Shown here: one piece after another, positions 25,858 to 38,525 of the stretch
Layout: each line of letters begins with the position of its first letter
How positions within the stretch are numbered: position 1 is the first letter of the stretch
Assembly (NCBI GenBank): GCA_963970005.1
Contig: CAXAMN010003747.1
Location: 319,095-383,094 of the forward strand
Source of the DNA: Durusdinium trenchii
Taxonomy: Eukaryota; Sar; Dinophyceae; Suessiales; Symbiodiniaceae
DNA: 64,000 nucleotides
Reading direction: 5' to 3'
Notes under the pieces: generated by a model
What the model saw: the letters and a program-made list of their open reading frames with translations, nothing else
What the model was told of the DNA's origin: nothing
Database searches by the model: none
Translations under genes and position numbers: made by a program

Positions 25858-26714
25858 GACAAAACAGTGGATGGCCAGCCCAGAGTTCACTTTCACCAGT
25901 TTACTGTACCCTCGCCACCTTGCCTTCGAGCGTCTTCGCCTTGGTGTGCCTGCAGGCAGGCTGCTGTTTTGGTTGATAACGAGTCCCTGACCCAATCACA
26001 CTTGACGTGCAAAAAGGTGGGTGTTCATTATGCCTGACTAGACTGAAAAGGTCTGGCTGAGAAACGCGTCATTGACCCGGAGCACAAGAAGCACTTGACT
26101 CGCTTCTTGCCCGCCTTGCGAGTGCCTTTGTTTGGGTTGGGCAAGTTCGCTGATTGGCTTGAAGCCTGGCTGGACGGAAGCCTGGAGCAATGTGATCTCT
26201 TGGATGTCACCGCGTGCCTGTGCATTCCGTATGGCTGAAGATAGTGTAGTTCTAATTTGTTTTTAAATCTAGAATGTGCTTCCAGTGTGCAGCGATGTGT
26301 TGTCAGGTGCGTCATCAAGACTGGGCAAAGCCAGCATTTGTTTGCGGTTCCGTCTCCTGCGCCAGACCCGTTTACTATCAGCCCGAATGCCCTTCAGTGC
26401 CCCAGCTTTGACTCAACGCCTGTAAAGTGTCAAGCGTATTCATTTGCGCTAATGTACTTGCATTTGAAGCTGTTTTACATGGACCTTTCAATACCATCTT
26501 GAACCTTCCCTGCTACAGGATCGTGGGCGTGACCAGCAAGGATCGGCGCGTTGTGGCTTCATACGTGAGCCGCACACGAAAAAGGATCATTTATGCAACA
26601 GCAGCACAGGCTTGGTCAATGGGTGTGCCATGGGATGAGGCGTTTGCCATTGCCACAAAGGCTGTCAAGTCGAAGACTGCAGCACCGAAGCCTCTCCGAA
26701 AAGGCAAGAAATGA
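25858..26714 (+). CDS. unrecognised exons ending in a basic tail
   Basis: Three exon-like stretches. One behind CAG near 25858 can be read as QWMASPEFTFTSLLYPRHLA. One at about 26045-26238 reads KRVIDPEHKKHLTRFLPAL and WLEAWLDGSLEQCDLLD and ends in a stop. One at about 26519-26714 reads SKDRRVVASYVSRTRKRIIY and ends in the basic KPLRKGKK and a stop. They may be the end of the preceding gene or a separate small gene. No domain recognised. Confidence 0.35.
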
Positions 26715-26952
26715 ATCAACCTTTGGTGGGATCGGGGGGTGGGGGCAGCCGATTTCATTCTCTCAAAATTCTTGAAAAGGTTGATGAATTTGGACGTTTT
26801 ATTGCCTTGATATCTTATTGTTGTCGGGGTCCTAAACCCTTTTCGTTGTTTGTGTAGATTTTTTGGGAGCGGCAGCGTAACTTAGGGGTCTTGATGAAGC
26901 GGGGTTGGCGACGGAATGGGTCACTCCAAGGATGTTGCCAGGATGCTACTGT

Positions 26953-27333
26953 AAGTGACCGATCTGAGGTGGCATTGGTCACTTACGGACCAGGTTGACA
27001 AACGGCCATGATGTTTTGGTTTTCCTCCCCAAGGAAGATTCACAAAAGGGTATGCCAAGTGACCGATCAGACCTGGAATCGGTCACTTGCAAGGGGGGCC
27101 ACCTACCACTGCCTGAGTGACGGATTCCACTTCCAGCACTGTGAGTCTGAGTGACGGTTTTTGTCAACGTCTGAGTGACGGATTTTCCATCTATTTCTTG
27201 AATGACTTTTTGGTGGAGGGTGCTGTGAGTGACTGATTCTAGGTATGATCCGTCACTTGAGGTGACAACAAATCCGTCACTTGTGTTGGGAAACAATCCG
27301 TCACTTGGTTGGAACATGAATCCGTCACTTGGG
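26953..27333. repeat. mirrored array of GTGACGGAT words
   Basis: The word GAGTGACGGATT or a one- or two-base variant occurs on the plus strand at about 26953, 27057, 27115, 27149, 27173 and 27227. Its reverse complement AATCCGTCACTTG (or variants) occurs at about 26977, 27077, 27248, 27271, 27295 and 27319, the last four 23-24 bp apart. The array thus flips orientation near 27240. Read on the plus strand, the second half encodes an eight-residue NPSL-containing repeat. Confidence 0.85.
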
Positions 27334-27498
27334 ATGTCTTTGAGACCTGGTGTCAGCCACTGCAAAGCGTTGTTGCACGTTGAAGCCAGGGGCCACATGT
27401 CGTTGGCAAATCGTGACGGCTGTGATGCAGTTTTAGTCTTTCAAACTGGTTGCCTGCTTTTCAGGGATTTTGCTCAAGGCCGGCTTTCTAGCAGCGTG

Positions 27499-30400
27499 AT
27501 GCCTCCTGCATCAAAGACCCTTCCAAAGAAGCGTAAATCCAAGGGGGCCGGAGATGACAGCGCGGCTAAGTCCGCCAAAATGGCAGAGGAGTTTCCCCAC
27601 GTTGCAACGATGACAGACTGGTGAACTGGATGGCAGTAATGTAGTAGTGTTTACTAAATGACGTATTACGAACACTGTGATGCAAATATATAACCGCAGC
27701 GTTTCTTTTTGGTGTTGTGCTCAGGTTCGTGAACAAGGTGCTGCCTGTCGGTGGCCCGGACATGTACTTGACCAACGTATATGGGACCAAGGAGACTCAT
27801 AACATATCACAAAAAGATGACTCACTCATAGTATATTGAATTTGTGAAGGAAAAGATGAACGACTTTGCAGTGTGGATTGACAACTTTGCTCCTTCCAAC
27901 CATGCGCTGGGAGCTCACTTTGAATGTTGCCGACCTGGTGATTTTGCCGTTGCCGCTACGTCCTGCGCTTTTCAGGTTGAGCTACGCGACCGAGTTCAAG
28001 GGCTCTTTGGTGCATTTGAGACCTTTCACGCTTGCTTGGCGAGCAGATACTGGCTGCAGTGGCTATCTGGAACCCGACCAAGCGCTGATGATATTAGAAA
28101 TCATTATGACGAAGGGTTTCTTGCAGCTTTTCATCTTGTTGCAACGTTCCATTTCCGAATGTGTCCATGTAGTCTCTGAGAGTATCCCTTTGGGTTGGAT
28201 GTTTGTGAGATTTTGTGAGGTTCCTGACGAACCCAAATTTGACGGGCATTGACAAGATCTCAGCGACAGCCATTCCGGACGCGTTCTTGGATTCCAAGTA
28301 CCCAAAGCTGACGTCCTTAGACGGTGTTTAGGATGCGCTTGGCATCTCAATTGATGTGTATCGCTGGAAACGTCTTCCAATTGTGACAGCCTGGTTTGAG
28401 TCAACCTGGTTTTGAGGCGACATGATTCCACCATTCAGTGTCGGATACACAAAAGGGTGGAAGAGATGCACGATGCTTCTAATATGCCTTCAAGGTATTC
28501 GAGAGCTAGACCTGGCAGATCAGGTCTCTCATGCCATCAAGGCAGAGTCAACATGTTGCACTTCTGACATGCCATGATACCAATGATATCATTGGCAGGG
28601 CCTTCAAGTCCTGTAGCTTTTTCTGCTAGGCAAGTATGGGGACAATTTATGCCACATTCTGTGACTTCAAAGACGTTCGGGCGTTGGTCCACGCCAACAG
28701 AGGCATTGAACCTGATGTTAAGCTTGGCTTACACATTTAATTTCAGAGTCTCAGTGAGTGTGCAAGTCTTGCAGGCGTCTCCATGATGCAGACGCAGACA
28801 AGGGCGAAGCCAAATTGTTTTCACTTCCGCCGCCAAGTCACAATTCTTCAGAGGGCTGGAGCTGGAACAGTGGAAACCCAGTTCGAGGAGCTCACTTTAA
28901 GTATCAAATTGAATCATGTCCGGAATATTTTGGTGTGAAATATGAGACCACGTTTTCTTTATGTTTCAGGCATCCTAACATTATGTTTCTATTTCCTGCC
29001 ATGGCAGGAGTGGTCACAGGCCAGCTCGATCGTTAAGGCGTTTCAAATTGGCCTGGGCGAGGCCAAAGCTGTGGCAGTGTTGATGACCAAAGTATCGAAG
29101 CCCGTGACAGATTTCCTTAGCCAGAGCGTGAAGGTTCGAGGTATGCAAAGGTACTTGTCGCACGAAATCATATCCAAAGACCTTCTGACCCCTGCGTTTT
29201 CAAGCGGAGTGAACGCTTTGGAACATTGGCGTGACCAGCTTCGAAATGATGACGAAGTTGCAACCTGTATGAGAAATTATGTGAGTGGCCAGAAAGAAGT
29301 TGTTGGTTTGGTGGTTGTTCTATGTTGTTCTTGGGTTTGTTGTTGGTTTTGGGCACCGTTCTCCCATGCTACTGCACAGTCCAGGTAATGCTGTTTGTGC
29401 ACCGTTTGCAAGACGACCACGACGCTTGCCCTGCTGCGCTGCGGAAAGCGTGCACATTTCAGCAAGGCCTCAACAAGCTTCAATGCTGCGCTGGCTTCTT
29501 ACACTTCCTGACCGCGCTTCAGAAAGTCGCTCCGCCCAGTGACTTCGCTGACATGTCGACCAGCCTTAGAAAACAATTCAGCTCTGGATACCTCGATCCG
29601 GATATCATGCACACTTTGGAGAACACCTTTCCGCCGGAGGATCCGGGGTCGATTGGAGCTTTCAGGCCCGTCTCCAAATTGTAGGCAGTACTAGTATTTG
29701 TGACCAGTGTCTTTTGTTCAAGGTCCTATGTGAAGTAAATATGCATGCGTGTCCAGGAGAAACGTATTTTTCTTGATCAACTTAATGCGCTGCTGATTAA
29801 TTTTCTTTGTTTTGATTGTGTGACAGGCCTTTCTTGGCACGTCTCCAGAGCGCGCAGCGCATTCAGAAGGAGGCCCAGGATGCTCAGCTTGAGAAGGACC
29901 TGAGACAGGCGGACTTGAAGGCGGTGCTGGCGAAGGTGGAGAGTGACTTCAAGGTCTTGAAGGAGCATTTGCTACCGGGTGATAACCGTGTGGCCCTGAA
30001 GAACGCGAGGGACCTCAAGTACCTCAGAGACCGCCAGAGGAACCCAAGTCATGTTTTTCTTTAAAAGTCTGTGCATTTTACGTGGATTTTTGTGTTGCTA
30101 TCCCTGGCTTCTGCAAATATTTAGTGAGTATAGCGCCACTCTGCCTGGTTACCATGTTGCAGGAAAGGTGATGCCTTCGTGGATGACTGGATGGATAAGC
30201 ACTGCCTTCTTGTGCAGGTAGACGATAGCTACACTGGAGCGATCGCAGGCTTTCTCAAGTTCAGGGAGCAGTACAGGGGACGACCTGGCAAAGAGTTGCT
30301 AGCCAAGTCTATTTTTTTTCGAGCGCGAGGTTTTCCCAGAACAATGTCAGGGACAGGGATTCTCCATGACAACTCAAAACCATTCATTCAGATGTGTAAG

Positions 30401-33400
30401 GTATGGGATCATTGGCTTCGATTGCGCCATTTGGCCAGCAAATGCTTCATTGGTGGCCAACGCGACAGGGGTTCTGCAAAGCCTTCTCGCGATGAGCTCC
30501 AGTCACGTCGCTTTTGTCCAATATCCCATTTTCCAGTCACAAACAAAGGAGTCTGCGATGATCAAGCATAGACACCTATTGGAGGCCTCTTTCTTGAAGA
30601 ATGGGCTCACGCTCAAGGACAATGTGCAGGTGCTCTTCAGCAAACCAGAATCCCATACGCGGGACAAGAGGGCCATGAGCCAGCTGGCTGTAGCCAGTTT
30701 TCACGCCACCTTCACAGAACCAGACTTCGCCCAGTCATCCGCGATTCTTGAGGGCAAAATAGGGCCATGCCCTTTGGCCAGGATCAGTGACCTCCCCGGC
30801 TATGATGAAGGGTTCAAACCCGGCGCCAGCTCACGGGCCGGCCAGACGCTTGAAATTTTGATTTATATAAACGTTTTGCTATTATTGAAATTATTTAGAT
30901 TCAAACGTTTTTCCTTGGGACTGGGATCTGTCTGATTGAAAAATTGGCGCGCAAGGAAGGGCGCCGGCTGCTCGAATGCTATCATCAGCGGCTTGCTCAG
31001 TGGGCTTGCGCTGGACACACCTGACCGTGTGTATTGGATTGACGTGCTGCCCAATGAGTCCCCAAGCACAATCCACAGTGTTTGTGCGTATGTTTTACTT
31101 TTTTGGGGTGGGGCGTATCTCTATGTGACAAGAAGTCTGTCATCAACATGTGTGTGGCCCTTTTGTCCTAGATGTTCAAGATGATCACACATTTCAATTG
31201 AAATATTGGCTCAAAAACCAGATGTTCTTCAACTTTCAACCCTAGGTACACCGAATTTGGCCGGGCTGCTGTGGAGCGAAACTGGAGCGAGGATCGGAAG
31301 GTCTTGTACGTTGGCTTTGTTGACCCCAAGCAAAAGACACGGGCAACCAAGGACTTCCGTGATTACGTGTACAAGAAGTGGGACAACAGCTCATTGGCCC
31401 CGGCCAAGACCAGGCCCAGTGAGGAAGGTGAGTCTTCCGGGCCACCCGACTTGGTGATCCTGGCATGGCAGAACGGTTCTCCCCATTTTCCGGATCCTTT
31501 GCTGAGCCGCTTTGCAGAGGGCACAGAGGAGCATGCCAAGATGAAAGAGTTGAAGGAGGAGATGATGGTGCTTTTCCCAACGCCAGACTCAGAGCCTTCC
31601 ACAACCGCTTTAACCGCAGGCACTGCCCGGGCTGGTGGGTTCTGTGATTTTGGGATTGATGATGGGGCGAAGCCTGTGGACATCACCAAGGCGGTTTCCT
31701 TGACAGCCGTGGCGGACACAGATTTTGAAGATGTCAAGAATGGAAGGCGGGTGGTTTTTGTTGAACGTGTGTGGCCTTGTTAGGCTTTAAGCTTGACTGA
31801 CAGCATGCTAAGCGAAAGTTTCAAGCCTTCAAATTTAGTATTTGAGCCGTTCATTGAAAGATTCTGTGTGAGCTTTATGTGAGGCTTGCGATGGCAGAGG
31901 GGAAGTCAGGGAGGCCGTCAATCCTGATTTCCTCCAACTTGCACGTTTGGATTGGTAACGCCACGGATTCGGACACCACCTTCACATCGCAGGAGTTATT
32001 TGGATTTGGAGTGGGTTCTTATGAGGAGAAGTCAGTCCGCGCTTTCGATTGATATTGGCCCATTCATTTTTTGCTTTGATGCGAAATTCCTTTTTGTTGT
32101 GGTTGGGCTCGCCCATGGCTACACATAGCTTCTTCCCAAAACATGGGCGATGTGTGTGGGCCAGCTAGACCATTTTCAGGTGATGTGAGCGCTGAAAACA
32201 CCGTACTACCTTTCCGGCTTGCCAATGACCTCACTCTTGTTGCCTATGAGAAGAAACCGCAAGCTGTGTGTCACTTTGTTCGCTTTCTGGCAGTCAGCAA
32301 GGGTCTTGGGGAAGTTCAGCTCGAGGACCATCAGCTTACGCAACGGTTCAAAGATTCGGACCCTAGCTGTCATTATTTGTGTGCTTTATTGATTTAGTTT
32401 GCCTGCGGCAGGTGGGCAATTCATTCTGACTTGTTCTTTAGATGAGTCCTGTCAAAACGAGGATGCTGGGAAGGACCCCGTTCCCATCACTTTTCGGTAC
32501 AATGTGAAGCCTCTCGACACCAACGTGACCCATGTGTACCGGCCGAAGGTTGACGCCGGCTTGGCTGCTGGAGCTACCCTTCGCCCTCAATCGCTGGGGC
32601 AAGTGCAATCAGTCTTCATTAGTATGTATGTGCAAATGCCACAGCCTGTGTTTGCTGTGGCAGTGGAGCCGATATCTGAGGTACCAGGGAAATTTCCAGA
32701 AGGTGATTTCAAACAATCGCGCTGGGTTGGTGTGTGAGGCCCACATAAAGCCCAACCATCTTCATATCAGAGTCAGTGTAGGTTGTTTTCATCTCTGCCG
32801 GCAGGTGGACTACACATCTTCGCCGCCCACAGTGGTCGCTTCCAAGCCACAGGTATACTTGACGGCTCAGATTTTTGTACCCAAGAAATCTTGGGTCAAT
32901 CTCTGCGAGAGCTAGATTTTGGCAGTCTCAGTATGGTTTCGCCGTGTGAGGCACCCGCTAGCAGTATTTGTTGGAGTTCTTATATATATACACACTTATC
33001 ATATCTGGTCCAATTTTGTGTTGACGCGCGGTGCTAGCATTTCGCTTGTGAATCAGCTCCAGAGGTTCATGGACATTTAAATCTAAACAATATTGTTTCA
33101 AATCTGACATTCTTATGTAGATGACGCTCGTGACCAGTTTTAACAGTCATGTTTGTGAGGACGACAACTGTTACTGCGAAGTCCCAACTATGCCAGACCG
33201 CGCAAGTCATACATGACATTTGCCTTATGTACTTTACACGGCTAGAATATCCATCTGATATGTGCATTGTTCATGCAGATGTATGTATCTGGTCCCCACT
33301 TAGATATATAGTTACATGCAAATATGTGCTTATGGATGTGTTTTAAGATGTACAGTAAATATTTGGCCACCATCCACACAGTGTTTGTATGCGTGTCATG

Positions 33401-34954
33401 GATCTTAATACACATGACAATGAACAGATCAAGCGTAGGGTGCCCTTTAAAACCCACTCAGGATGCTTTCTGTATACTCAAACTAAAAGATTCACGCATC
33501 CAAATGACGGGCGCCTCAGTAGAATAGCTCTGGGGCCAGCTGGCCTGTTTTGGCGGGCCCAAGATTTGGAGGCTTTGTTGCCCAGCGGCCAGGCGAGGTG
33601 TTACAAGTTTCAACCTAGGTAACTACAATGTCTCACACCATAGAATGTTTGAGCAAGTTCCTGGGCACGAAGCCAACGTCAAGGGTCATGTTGGGCGACA
33701 GCTGGCAGTTCAACCTCACGGAACATCATCGCAGGATCAACAAAAACTTGGACGGTTAGGTCTTGCTCCGGAACCAAAGGGTTATCTTTTGTATTTCTGT
33801 ATGGTTAGTGAATGCGCCGGCTCCGCAGTCGATTCTGGGAGTTGCAATGTGTCCCTCAGATTCTGTGCGGAGCAGCGACGTGCAGTGATCAAGCGAACTA
33901 ACGAGTTGTCTGTTTGCTTCTCCTCGAAGTCCTTGATGCCAGTGCTTCGGGCTGTGGAAGAGCTAAGCGGTTCTGAGGCAGGCGTTGTGTTGCCTTGTGC
34001 TATACTATATAGTGACCGACCTTCAACAAACCCACCCCGTTCTTAGTTCTTGATCTCACTTTTCATTGCCAGGGGGAGCCTGCGCCTGCGCCAGCTCCTA
34101 AAGCAACCCCCAAAGCAAAAGGAAAGTCGAAAGCTAAAGGAGAACCAGGACCTAAGGGGAAGGCGAAGGCAAAGAGTGAGGCGGAAAAGACCAAGAAGAC
34201 AGAAGAGGTTGAGACAGAAGATACACCACCTGAGAAGGCAAAGCCTGAGGCAAAGACCAAGAGTGAGAAGAAGAAGAAGAAGGCAGAATCATCTGAAGCA
34301 CGCCCCGCTGTCATGAAAAGGCCATCAGCATCCATTTCAGCCGCAGACACCGGACCCGAAGCTCCCAAAGAGCCAGAGACATCAGATGTGCCTTCTGATT
34401 CTCCCCCCAAGAAGAGGCCTTCCGCATTGAGGAAGCCAGCCGGAGCAACCCCAGGAGGCCTTCCATTCTTGTTTGTGAATTGTTCTAATAGATGCGCGTT
34501 CTCAAACAAATGTTACTGGTTCTAGATCCAACTAGCAATCCTAATGGCTTCAATTTACTTCTCAGCGCGGCGAGGAGGCCATGTTAGCAACCCCTACAAA
34601 TATCCAGACGGCATCTGGGGCATCAAAGTTGACGGCAAGCAAGTCTTGACAGTTCGCAGGCAGCATTTGACAAGCGCGTTTGTTTACTTAACCAAATCTC
34701 AAAACCCGAAACAAAAAACTTGTTCTTGTTGCTGTGGAATTGTTGCTGTTGTTGATACTCGGTCTAATAACAGTGAGGTTGGCGGAAAATATCGCGACAT
34801 TGAGAAATGCCACGAGATTGCCTGCGTTGCAGCGGCGGAGCTTCGCAAGGGGACGAAATTGGAGGATGTACGTTCTATGGTAGTGGCCTTGCAGCAATGG
34901 ACTTTTAGTTTACAACGAAGACAGCAACGTGCAATTGATGGACAAACCCTGTAG
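27499..34954 (+). CDS. long unrecognised multi-exon gene (or genes)
   Basis: A series of exon-like blocks, most preceded by an AG. It begins at ATG 27499 (MPPASKTLPKKRKSKGAG, a possible nuclear signal). It continues through 27723-27800, 27841-28130 (VELRDRVQGLFGAFETFHAC), 28228-28330, 29008-29280 (LLTPAFSSGVNALEHWRDQL), 29386-29684, 29827-30053 (coiled-coil-like QRIQKEAQDAQLEKDLRQ), 30164-30400, 30405-30850 (CAIWPANASLVANATG, MIKHRHLLEASFLKNGLTL), 30940-31070, 31247-31760, 31870-32030, 32144-32360, 32409-32720, 32806-32910, 33415-33620, 33650-33770 and 33840-34000. Then come 34063-34470 (Lys/Pro/Ala-rich, low complexity) and 34563-34954 (GGKYRDIEKCHEIACVAAAE). I do not recognise a domain. The blocks at 30400 are in different frames and need a splice or a frameshift. 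It could be more than one gene. Confidence 0.45.
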
Positions 34955-35032
34955 TAGCTGAACACAAAAGAAAGCGCACACCAAAAAACTCGTAAGGGGC
35001 GTAACACATGGTGAACCAGTCATGCGCTTGGA

Positions 35033-35569
35033 GTGAGAGTTGGAACCAATGTGGCGCCCATCTTTTGTTCATGTGCTGAACTTGTGACCACTGCTAGTAG
35101 TCAGTCTCAGGACAAACATTTGGGATCACCAAGTCGCGTATTGGTCGTTAAGAACCCATGGGCATGTGCGATCATCCGGGGCGACAAGATTTGGGAGATC
35201 AGGTCAACGAATACAAATGTTCGGGAGCGGGTAGGCATTGCAGAGTCAGGCACGCAGAGAATCATAGGCGAAGTTAGCTTGCTTGACTCTTTTCCTTTGA
35301 CGGCAGCTTTGTTTAGAGACAACTTGGACAAGCACGGCGTTGCGAATTTGGCCGATGTCATTCCTGAAGGGAGAACTGCGTACGCTTGGGTTTTGTCAGC
35401 GCCAAAGGAATACAGCAGGCCAAAAAAGTATTCCCATCCCTTGGGAGCTATCAACTGGGTTCAAATTGATCCTCCGAGTTTGACATCGCAAAACCCGCAG
35501 TTGGAAAACAGCGACTCAGCTGTGTTCCAGTCCATCGACTTGCAGTTTCAGCATCGACACATTAATTAG
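35033..35569 (+). CDS. ASCH-domain protein
   Basis: This 178-aa open frame has a compact single domain at about residues 35-150: VLVVKNPWACAIIRGDKIWE, the run EIRSTNTNVRERVGIAESG, then IIGEVSLLDSF and YAWVLSAPKEY. The pattern (hydrophobic strand, GxKxWExRs, R-x-R-VGIA, IIGEV) is that of ASCH domains, a PUA-like beta-barrel thought to bind RNA or modified nucleobases. Members include the domain of ASC-1 and small stand-alone enzymes. The first about 30 residues are low-information and the true start may be a spliced exon. It follows the end of the long gene by 78 bases. Specific substrate unknown. Confidence 0.65.
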   Translation: MRVGTNVAPIFCSCAELVTTASSQSQDKHLGSPSRVLVVKNPWACAIIRGDKIWEIRSTNTNVRERVGIAESGTQRIIGEVSLLDSFPLTAALFRDNLDKHGVANLADVIPEGRTAYAWVLSAPKEYSRPKKYSHPLGAINWVQIDPPSLTSQNPQLENSDSAVFQSIDLQFQHRHIN

Positions 35570-35659
35570 TGGAGAAATCATGTCAGCATGCGATCTAGCG
35601 CTTAAAATTAAAAGTCCTGCTGCAGCGTGCAGCTAACTTTGTTTCATTGAGTGTGCTGT

Positions 35660-36180
35660 GTTTTGATTCGACCTGGACAGGGGTGATTCAATGGATGGAT
35701 AGGGGCATGGAGGGTCACAGACAGACAGATAAACATGCACGCGGGCAGACAGGCAGAAAGACAGACAGGTAGGTCAGTGTGTGTTTGTGTATGTGTGTGT
35801 TGGATATAGTGTGTGGAAAGTTGATCGCAAGATAGATTGGCGTGTTATAGATGGGCGATGAGTTGATGGCAAGTAAGTGGGCTGTGTTGTGGGTGAATGG
35901 ATGAGTGCTTGGGTGGTTGGATGGGTGGATAGATTGGTCCTGGTGCAAAGATTGGTGGAGTGATTTAATTATTGGTTCATTCGCTCGATGAACTGTATGT
36001 GGTTGGATCGCAACTTGCATTTAGTGGTTGTCGGTGGGTAGATTAACTGTAGCAAGCTGTCAAGCAAAGCTGCGCACGCAGAAGGGGAGATAGGAGGGAT
36101 AGTAGACGTAAGCAAGGCAAGGGGTTGGAGAAGAGATTGAGACTGTCCCCACTGTGCGCAGGTGAGCGTTAAAGGAATAA
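35660..36180. repeat. simple-repeat tract
   Basis: Purine/GT-rich short repeats: ACAG tetramers around 35718-35775, GT/TGTG words around 35775-35810, and TGGA/TGGT words around 35880-35940. No gene seen. Confidence 0.7.
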
Positions 36181-36267
36181 CAACAAGAAGAACAAGCTCG
36201 GTCGGTGTGCTAGATAACTACTATTCTTAAATTGGTATCTTTGTAACGATTAGAAGATCTATAACAA

Positions 36268-36519
36268 TTGACATTGAACGCGGCCATGCAATTCAAGGCT
36301 GAGATGGTGGCAACGGTCCCAGGAAGGAGCGCAACTGAGGGGGGTTGTGGGGTCGATGCAGCTGCAGCGACTGCTGCAGAGACTGCTGCAGCGACTGCTG
36401 CAGAGACTGCTGAAGCGACTGCTGCAGAGACTGCTGCTGCAGACCCTGAGCCTGAGCCTGAACAGGCGGAGGAAGAAGCTGTGATCGAGACGGATGCAAT
36501 TGTGGAAGATGTGTCGTAG
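36268..36519 (+). CDS. Ala/Glu-rich low-complexity ORF (doubtful gene)
   Basis: This 83-aa frame consists mostly of an AATAAETA repeat encoded by a 12-bp ACTGCTGCAGAG tandem repeat (about 36360-36445), then a Pro/Glu and acidic tail ending EDVS. Without neighbouring coding evidence it may be just an open frame through a microsatellite. Confidence 0.2.
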   Translation: MTLNAAMQFKAEMVATVPGRSATEGGCGVDAAAATAAETAAATAAETAEATAAETAAADPEPEPEQAEEEAVIETDAIVEDVS

Positions 36520-36659
36520 ACTTTGCAACTGCTACAAACGTAGCCGTTTCTTCGTTTGGACCGCTGTACGCTGCTGGGTCAGTCAAGCAAAAATGTGATG
36601 CTGGCCAGAACTGGGGAGGGGCCACAGAGTTATCTAACCATGGTTGGCTCTACAACTAA

Positions 36660-37397
36660 CTATGTGTTTTTTACTCGTGCCAAGGGACGTGGTGCTTGAC
36701 CAAACAATGGGTGCGCTGACGCCCGCCCAGCTTCCCCCAATACGCGCGCGCGCGCACACGTGTTCAACCACTTCAACATGTCGCGCGCTGTGGAGTTGAC
36801 CCTCTCGGACTTGGACTTTGAAACAAAGAATATTGCCTCTGTATGTGGAAGTGAAACATGTTCGGTAGGAAGCAAAGCTGCTTTCAATATTGATGACTGT
36901 TTTTGAAAAGCTGTCAGGTGGATAGTGTGGATAGTTTGGTTACCGACGGCGGCGGCGAAAGGGGGAAAGACCCAGATAACATATTATAATCTGATATGGG
37001 AAACAGTTTTTTGGGGTTCAAGCAACCTGACCCCCATGCGCAGCCACGATTTTGGAAGAAAAGTGAAGGCTGGCAGGAAAGCAAACAGCCCATACCTTCG
37101 TGTAGGAGGACATTGGGAGGATGAAGTAATGGGAGTGGTAGCTGAGCTTAAACATGTCCTGGCTGGAGCTCCTAGCTGTGCAGCCCCATGACGGTTGAAG
37201 AGCCACAGCATGCCAGACAAAAACCATCTTAGGTCAGACCCTTCCAGCATAACACTGGCAGGTCATTTGAGGACCTGATTCATTTTGAGGACCCAATTCA
37301 CACGAAAAATCTTTCATGGTCGAAACCGAGCCGTGAGGCCAAACGATGCAACGCCCTTTGACAAGAACAGGTTCCAAGGCCAATCCAAACCCCATTA
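36660..37397. other. no recognisable gene
   Basis: Contains a (CG)n run near 36743-36757 and the inverted partner (37242-37315) of the repeat fragment at 16691-16764. Otherwise nothing that I can name. Confidence 0.4.
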
Positions 37398-38525
37398 CTC
37401 ACACTGCACTCATGTGCCAGTGATTGAATGAATGACATTCCATAATATAGCATTGTCCTCACATAAGAGCCGGAAAGCAATCCAAAAACAAACTGCTTTG
37501 CTTGTTCATGGTTGTGCACAGGTTTGACCCCGGTTCGAGGAAACCGTTATGAATGCGCTTGCCTTTCTTGTAGGCCGCCATTTTTGTTTATTTAGGCTGA
37601 GCCTAGCACGTTTGTTTGGCCAGCTGAGCAACTATGAGCAAAAGATTGGGAATCTGACTTGATGGAAAAGAGTTTCCTGCAGGCGGCAAGCCTTCAACAT
37701 CCGAAATCCTTCTATATAGCTGATTGCAAGACTTGACTTCTGCACCTTGTGCTTGTGATTCCGCCATAGTTGCTCCACCCCTGGAGCCCCACTTGGTGTG
37801 AAGTCCAGGACCACAAGTGTCTCTTAACGAAACAGGTTGCTGCCGAAGTTCAGGCAAAGCTTTGTGGGTGGTTACACTGGTCTCATGGAGCTCATTACTT
37901 TGAGACGCTTTATGACGCGCGTTTTCACAAACTGTGGCTGAATCAACCTGGCAGGCGGCAGCAGCGCCATTCTTTGATATTCTTCAACCATTGCACTCAT
38001 GCGCCAGTGATTGAATGAATGACATTCCATATATAGCATTGTCCTCATATAAGAGCCGGAAAGTAATCCAAAGACAAACTGCTTTGCTTGTTCATGGTTG
38101 TGCACAGGTTTGACCCCGGTTCGAGGAAACCGTTATGAATGCGCTTGCCTTTCTTGTAGGCCGCCATCTTTGTCTATTTAGGCTGAGCCTAGCACGTTTG
38201 TTTTGCGACATTTGGTATGAGTTATGCACTGCGCGTTTTCTACCTATTGCTCAAGGTCCATGGCTTGGCCTGCTGAGCAATTATGAGCAAGAGATTGGGA
38301 ATCTGACTTGATGGAAAAGAGCTTCCTGCAGGTGGCAAGCCTTCAACATCCAAAATCCTTCTATATAGATGATTGCAAGACTTGACTTCCACACTGCGTG
38401 CTTGTGATTCCGCCATAGTTGCTCCACCCCTGGAGCCCCACTTGGTGTGAAGTCCAGGGCCGCAAGTGTCTCTTAACGAAACAGGTTGCTGCCGAAGTTC
38501 AGGCAAAGCTTTGTGGGTGGCTACA
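37398..38525. repeat. tandem duplication, two copies of about 0.5 kb
   Basis: Copy 1 (37398-37873) and copy 2 (37993-38523) are direct repeats with scattered mismatches, sharing for example the start gcactcatg-gccagtgattg and the end tttgtgggtgg. Copy 2 has an extra stretch of about 60 bases near 38205-38265. Minus-strand ORFs inside (74-89 aa) are shared because the DNA is shared. No domain recognised. Confidence 0.85.

Noticed and set aside
34063..34509. 148-aa minus-strand ORF
   Set aside because: It is the antisense shadow of the Lys/Pro/Ala-rich exon on the plus strand; its Phe/Ser/Ala-rich composition is the expected artefact.
36268..36519. Ala-rich protein as a confident gene
   Set aside because: Most of the frame is a 12-bp microsatellite; listed only as doubtful.
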